Under the pieces are notes generated by a model. That model did no database searches and was not told the origin of the DNA. It worked only from the letters and a program-made list of their open reading frames with translations. Shown in pieces: positions 47,783 to 50,445 of a DNA stretch of 50,445 nt (positions within the stretch are counted from its first letter, which is position 1; every line of letters starts with the position of its first letter). Position numbers and translations under genes: made by a program. Origin of the DNA: Elusimicrobiota bacterium (GTDB lineage: Bacteria > Elusimicrobiota > Elusimicrobia > UBA1565 > UBA9628); assembly GCA_003452935.1 (NCBI GenBank), contig DMMY01000033.1, positions 1-50,445 on the forward strand, in the 5' to 3' direction.

Positions 47783-50445
47783 ATGAACACGTCTAAACAG
47801 CAACATATTTTATGGCTCTGCGCCGGATTCTTGGTCGCGGCAGGAAGCCTGAGTCCCGCTTCCGCGGCGACATATTATGTCGCCACAAACGGTTCTGATT
47901 CCAACTCCGGCGCGGAGAGTCAGCCGTTCAAGACGATACAAAAAGGCGTGAATGCGGCGGCAGCGGGTGATACGGTGTACGTAAAAGGCGGAGTCTATAA
48001 AGAATTCGTGGCGATAAGCCGGTCCGGCAGTTCTAACAGCGCAAGAATAACCATCATGGCATATCCTGGCCAGCTTCCCGTCATAGACGGCGCGGGCGTG
48101 GCTGTCCCGTCTTGGAAAGGACTCATAAATTCCGGTTCGCTTTCGGGAGGATCAAGCTACATTACGATCGACGGATTCGAAATGAAAAACTCGGGTTGGT
48201 ATGGAATCAGGGGAACTAAATGCAAATATTGGACAGTCCGAAACTGCAAGATACATGATACCGGGCTTGCGAACACGGGAGAACCCATACATTTTGACCA
48301 ATCAGATTACCTGCTGATACAAAACAATGAAACCTACAACTCAAAATGGAATGGTATCAGCATAATGAGCGGAAGCAACATTATCATAGAAAATAATTAT
48401 ATTCACGATAATCCTTATCACTTTGGGATGCAGATCATCACCGATCACACGAATGAAATCAGCGCGTTTAATTACAACAACATAATGAGGAACAACATCC
48501 TTGCGAATAATCTTCAGGGATTATATTCCAGGAACAATGTAAATCTACAGATATACAACAACCTGATTTACGGAAACGGGGAATATGCTGGAATATTTCT
48601 AGGCGATGGCGATATAACTTCAAGCAATTTCGACTCGAATTCAAAAGTTTCCAACAACATTATTATCGGACAGCCGTATAGTGTGGCGAATTACTCCCAC
48701 AAGAATGTCGAATACAGAAACAACATCTTTTTTTCTCCTACCTCCGCTCCATTCCGGCTGACCGGCGCCGGGCTTACCGGACAGACGATGGATTACAATT
48801 GTTATTACGGCAAGAGTTATTCCGGAGAAGGCAGCCACGGGATGGTTGCCGATCCGAAATTTGTCAATGCCGGGACAAGAGATTATCATCTGCGGTCGGA
48901 TTCCCCGGCGATAAACAAGGGAGTGGCTTTATCCTACGTCGATAAAGATATCGAGGGCAAACCCAGGCCGCAAGGAAGCGGATATGATATCGGAGCTTAC
49001 GAGTATGGCTCCGCTGCCCCGGCCGACACCCAGGCGCCGACCGTTTCCGCGTTCACAATTCCCGCTGCCGCCACGTCGCTGACTGTCCCGGTCACCAGCC
49101 TAACCGCCACGGACAACGTGGCCGTGACGGGCTATCTGTTGACCGAATCCGCCTCCGCGCCGGCCGCGTCAGCCACGGGTTGGTCCGCGGGCAAACCGGC
49201 AAGCTTCACTTTCGCATCCGCAGGCTCCAAGACGCTCTACGCCTGGGCCAAGGACGCCGCGGGCAACGTCTCCGCCTCCAGGAGCGCATCCGTGACCATC
49301 ACCATCAACGCTTCCTGCGTGACATCAGGGGCGACCTGGCAGAGCGCCGCCTTCGCGTCTCAGTCGGCTTATTTCACCGCCGAGTTCGACGCCGTGCCCA
49401 ACGCCAACAACATCAACGGCGTGACCGGCCTGTCGCTGGGCGCGCCCAGCGCTTATTCAAGCCTGGCGGCCACGGTGCGCTTCAGCACCTCGGGCGTCAT
49501 CGACGCGCGCAAAGCCGGCGGTTACGCGGCGGCAGCCAATGTCGCCTACACGGCCGGGACAAGCTACCATTTCCGCCTGCAAGGCAACGTCGCAGCGCGG
49601 CTTTACTCCATCTATGTCAAGCCGGCGGGATCTGCCGAGATTCTATTAGGCAAAGACTACGCGTTCCGCACCGAGCAGAGCGCGGTGACCGCCTTGGACC
49701 GTTGGAGCTTGTACGCGGACGTCGGCAACCATGAGGTGTGCAACTTCACGATCAAGGCCGATGACCTGCAGGCGCCGAGCGCGCCCGCCGGCCTGGCGTT
49801 CTCCAACGCCACCCAGACGGGACTGACCTTGGGCTGGACCGCTGCAACGGACAATATCGGCGTTGCGGATTACCGTCTCGACCTATCGCAGAACTCCGGC
49901 TTCACCTCGCTGGTGACGGGCTACAGCAATAGAAGCCTGGGCAATGTGACGAGCGCAGCCCTCACCGGACTCTCCGCCGGCACGGTCTATTATGCCCGTT
50001 TGCGCGCAGCCGACGCGGCGGGAAACATCTCCGCCAACAGCGCCGCGGCCTCGACAACGACCTCCGCTCCCCCGGACGTGACCCCGCCCGCGGCTCCCTC
50101 CAACGTGACGCTGAGCAACCCGACCGTCTCCAGCCTCAACCTGGCGTGGACCGCCTCAACGGATAACATCGGCGTGACCAGCTATAAGCTGGATGTCTCC
50201 CTCAACTCCAGCTTCTCCAACTTTATCGCGGGCTACAACAACAAGGACCTGGGCAACGTGACCAGCACCAGCATCTCCGGTCTTTCCGCCGGTACCGTCT
50301 ATTACGCCAGGCTGCGCGCCTACGACGCCGCGGGCAACGTCTCCGCCAACAGCGCCTCAGCCTCGGCCGCCACGTCCACGCTCGCGGACACGTCCGCGCC
50401 GTCGGCACCCGGCAGCGCGGCCTTGAGCAACCCGACAGTTTCCAG
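47783..50445 (+). CDS. Secreted right-handed beta-helix protein with Ig-like and FN3 repeats (3' end outside window)
   Basis: A frame open from ATG 47783 to the window edge, 887 codons, no stop reached. It starts with a signal peptide (HILWLCAGFLVAAGSLSPASA). Residues about 30-410 are a parallel beta-helix of the DUF1565/pectate-lyase type: ATYYVATNGSDSNSG, then many N-N-x-I repeats such as IIIENNYIHDN and NIMRNNILANN, ending DIGAYEYG. An Ig-like segment (about 415-505), a beta-rich unknown segment (about 510-660) and FN3 domains starting at 661, 765 and 869 follow. It is likely a cell-surface or secreted carbohydrate-binding or polysaccharide-degrading protein. The beta-helix part is markedly lower in GC than the rest. 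GGAG lies five bases before the ATG. Confidence 0.85.
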   Translation, partial: MNTSKQQHILWLCAGFLVAAGSLSPASAATYYVATNGSDSNSGAESQPFKTIQKGVNAAAAGDTVYVKGGVYKEFVAISRSGSSNSARITIMAYPGQLPVIDGAGVAVPSWKGLINSGSLSGGSSYITIDGFEMKNSGWYGIRGTKCKYWTVRNCKIHDTGLANTGEPIHFDQSDYLLIQNNETYNSKWNGISIMSGSNIIIENNYIHDNPYHFGMQIITDHTNEISAFNYNNIMRNNILANNLQGLYSRNNVNLQIYNNLIYGNGEYAGIFLGDGDITSSNFDSNSKVSNNIIIGQPYSVANYSHKNVEYRNNIFFSPTSAPFRLTGAGLTGQTMDYNCYYGKSYSGEGSHGMVADPKFVNAGTRDYHLRSDSPAINKGVALSYVDKDIEGKPRPQGSGYDIGAYEYGSAAPADTQAPTVSAFTIPAAATSLTVPVTSLTATDNVAVTGYLLTESASAPAASATGWSAGKPASFTFASAGSKTLYAWAKDAAGNVSASRSASVTITINASCVTSGATWQSAAFASQSAYFTAEFDAVPNANNINGVTGLSLGAPSAYSSLAATVRFSTSGVIDARKAGGYAAAANVAYTAGTSYHFRLQGNVAARLYSIYVKPAGSAEILLGKDYAFRTEQSAVTALDRWSLYADVGNHEVCNFTIKADDLQAPSAPAGLAFSNATQTGLTLGWTAATDNIGVADYRLDLSQNSGFTSLVTGYSNRSLGNVTSAALTGLSAGTVYYARLRAADAAGNISANSAAASTTTSAPPDVTPPAAPSNVTLSNPTVSSLNLAWTASTDNIGVTSYKLDVSLNSSFSNFIAGYNNKDLGNVTSTSISGLSAGTVYYARLRAYDAAGNVSANSASASAATSTLADTSAPSAPGSAALSNPTVS
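49763..50445 (+). repeat. Tandem 312-bp (104-codon) FN3 repeats
   Basis: Repeat units begin with codons for D-x-x-x-P at 49763, 50075 and 50387, exactly 312 bp apart. Each carries the FN3 core LTLGWTAATDNIGVADY or its variant, then GLSAGTVYYARLRA and DAAGN-S-ANSA. The third copy is cut by the window end. Strong nucleotide similarity between units suggests recent duplication or gene conversion. Confidence 0.85.

Noticed and set aside
1..50445. tRNA, rRNA, CRISPR arrays or riboswitches
   Set aside because: I looked through the intergenic stretches (1-313, 16441-16871, 22087-22262, 25011-25216, 30319-30439, 47610-47782) and saw no cloverleaf, repeat array or recognisable aptamer.

Overview
The window reads as a chromosomal segment of a GC-rich (about 60-65 %), Gram-negative-type bacterium. 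A member of the Elusimicrobiota or a nearby phylum is my best guess, from the overall look of the proteins: large secreted Ala/Pro-rich leaders, a LolC/LolD pair, lipoproteins, and M13, S46 and DUF885 peptidases. The taxonomic call is an impression, not a computed result. I found no rRNA, tRNA or CRISPR array. Coding density is high. Genes sit in short operons whose joints are very often ATGA or GTGA stop/start overlaps.

Layout. 0.3-5.7 kb: a cyclic-nucleotide-binding protein, converging on a minus-strand operon tdh - DPD-like Fe-S flavoprotein - ssnA. 5.7-11.3 kb: a cyclophilin, then a cell-wall salvage set: lipoprotein NamZ, a sodium/solute symporter and NagZ. 11.3-25 kb: two secreted unknowns, a secreted M13 peptidase, DoxX, a PPC-domain protein, a uridine-kinase-like protein, a GT-C membrane protein, a zinc-ribbon/dGTPase pair, and a DUF885 peptidase with an extra C-terminal domain that looks like an ADP-ribosyltransferase fold. 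25.1-26.5 kb: a compact, lower-GC two-gene module (STAS-like/GHKL ATPase plus a DUF4325 STAS-like protein) under a consensus promoter wrapped in two perfect palindromes. 26.5-32.9 kb: AmrS-type radical SAM enzyme, fused membrane/spermidine-synthase protein, a small beta-barrel, a chimeric pseudogene, exported Fe-SOD and a lytic transglycosylase. 32.9-36.7 kb: an accessory insertion, made of an IS1182-type element with a frameshifted transposase and a low-GC secreted cargo gene, bracketed by a 42-bp repeat of the transglycosylase 3' end. 36.7-42.3 kb: a six-gene minus-strand operon ndk - alpha/beta hydrolase - murQ - esterase - SUI1/YciH - S46 peptidase. 42.4-47.6 kb: a plus-strand run of two single-domain response regulators, lysS, lolC, lolD and a class IV aminotransferase. 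47.8 kb to the end: a secreted beta-helix protein with tandem FN3 repeats, cut by the window edge.

How they work together. NamZ, the symporter, NagZ, MurQ and the MltB-type transglycosylase form most of a peptidoglycan turnover and MurNAc/GlcNAc recovery route, split over two places. S46, M13 and DUF885 peptidases suggest reliance on external peptides.

The two most interesting signals are (1) a recurrent architecture in which a -10 box ends exactly six bases before the start codon with no Shine-Dalgarno, seen at seven genes including three divergent pairs, which predicts leaderless mRNAs; and (2) the GHKL/STAS-like module with its double palindromic operator, a candidate partner-switching system of unknown role.
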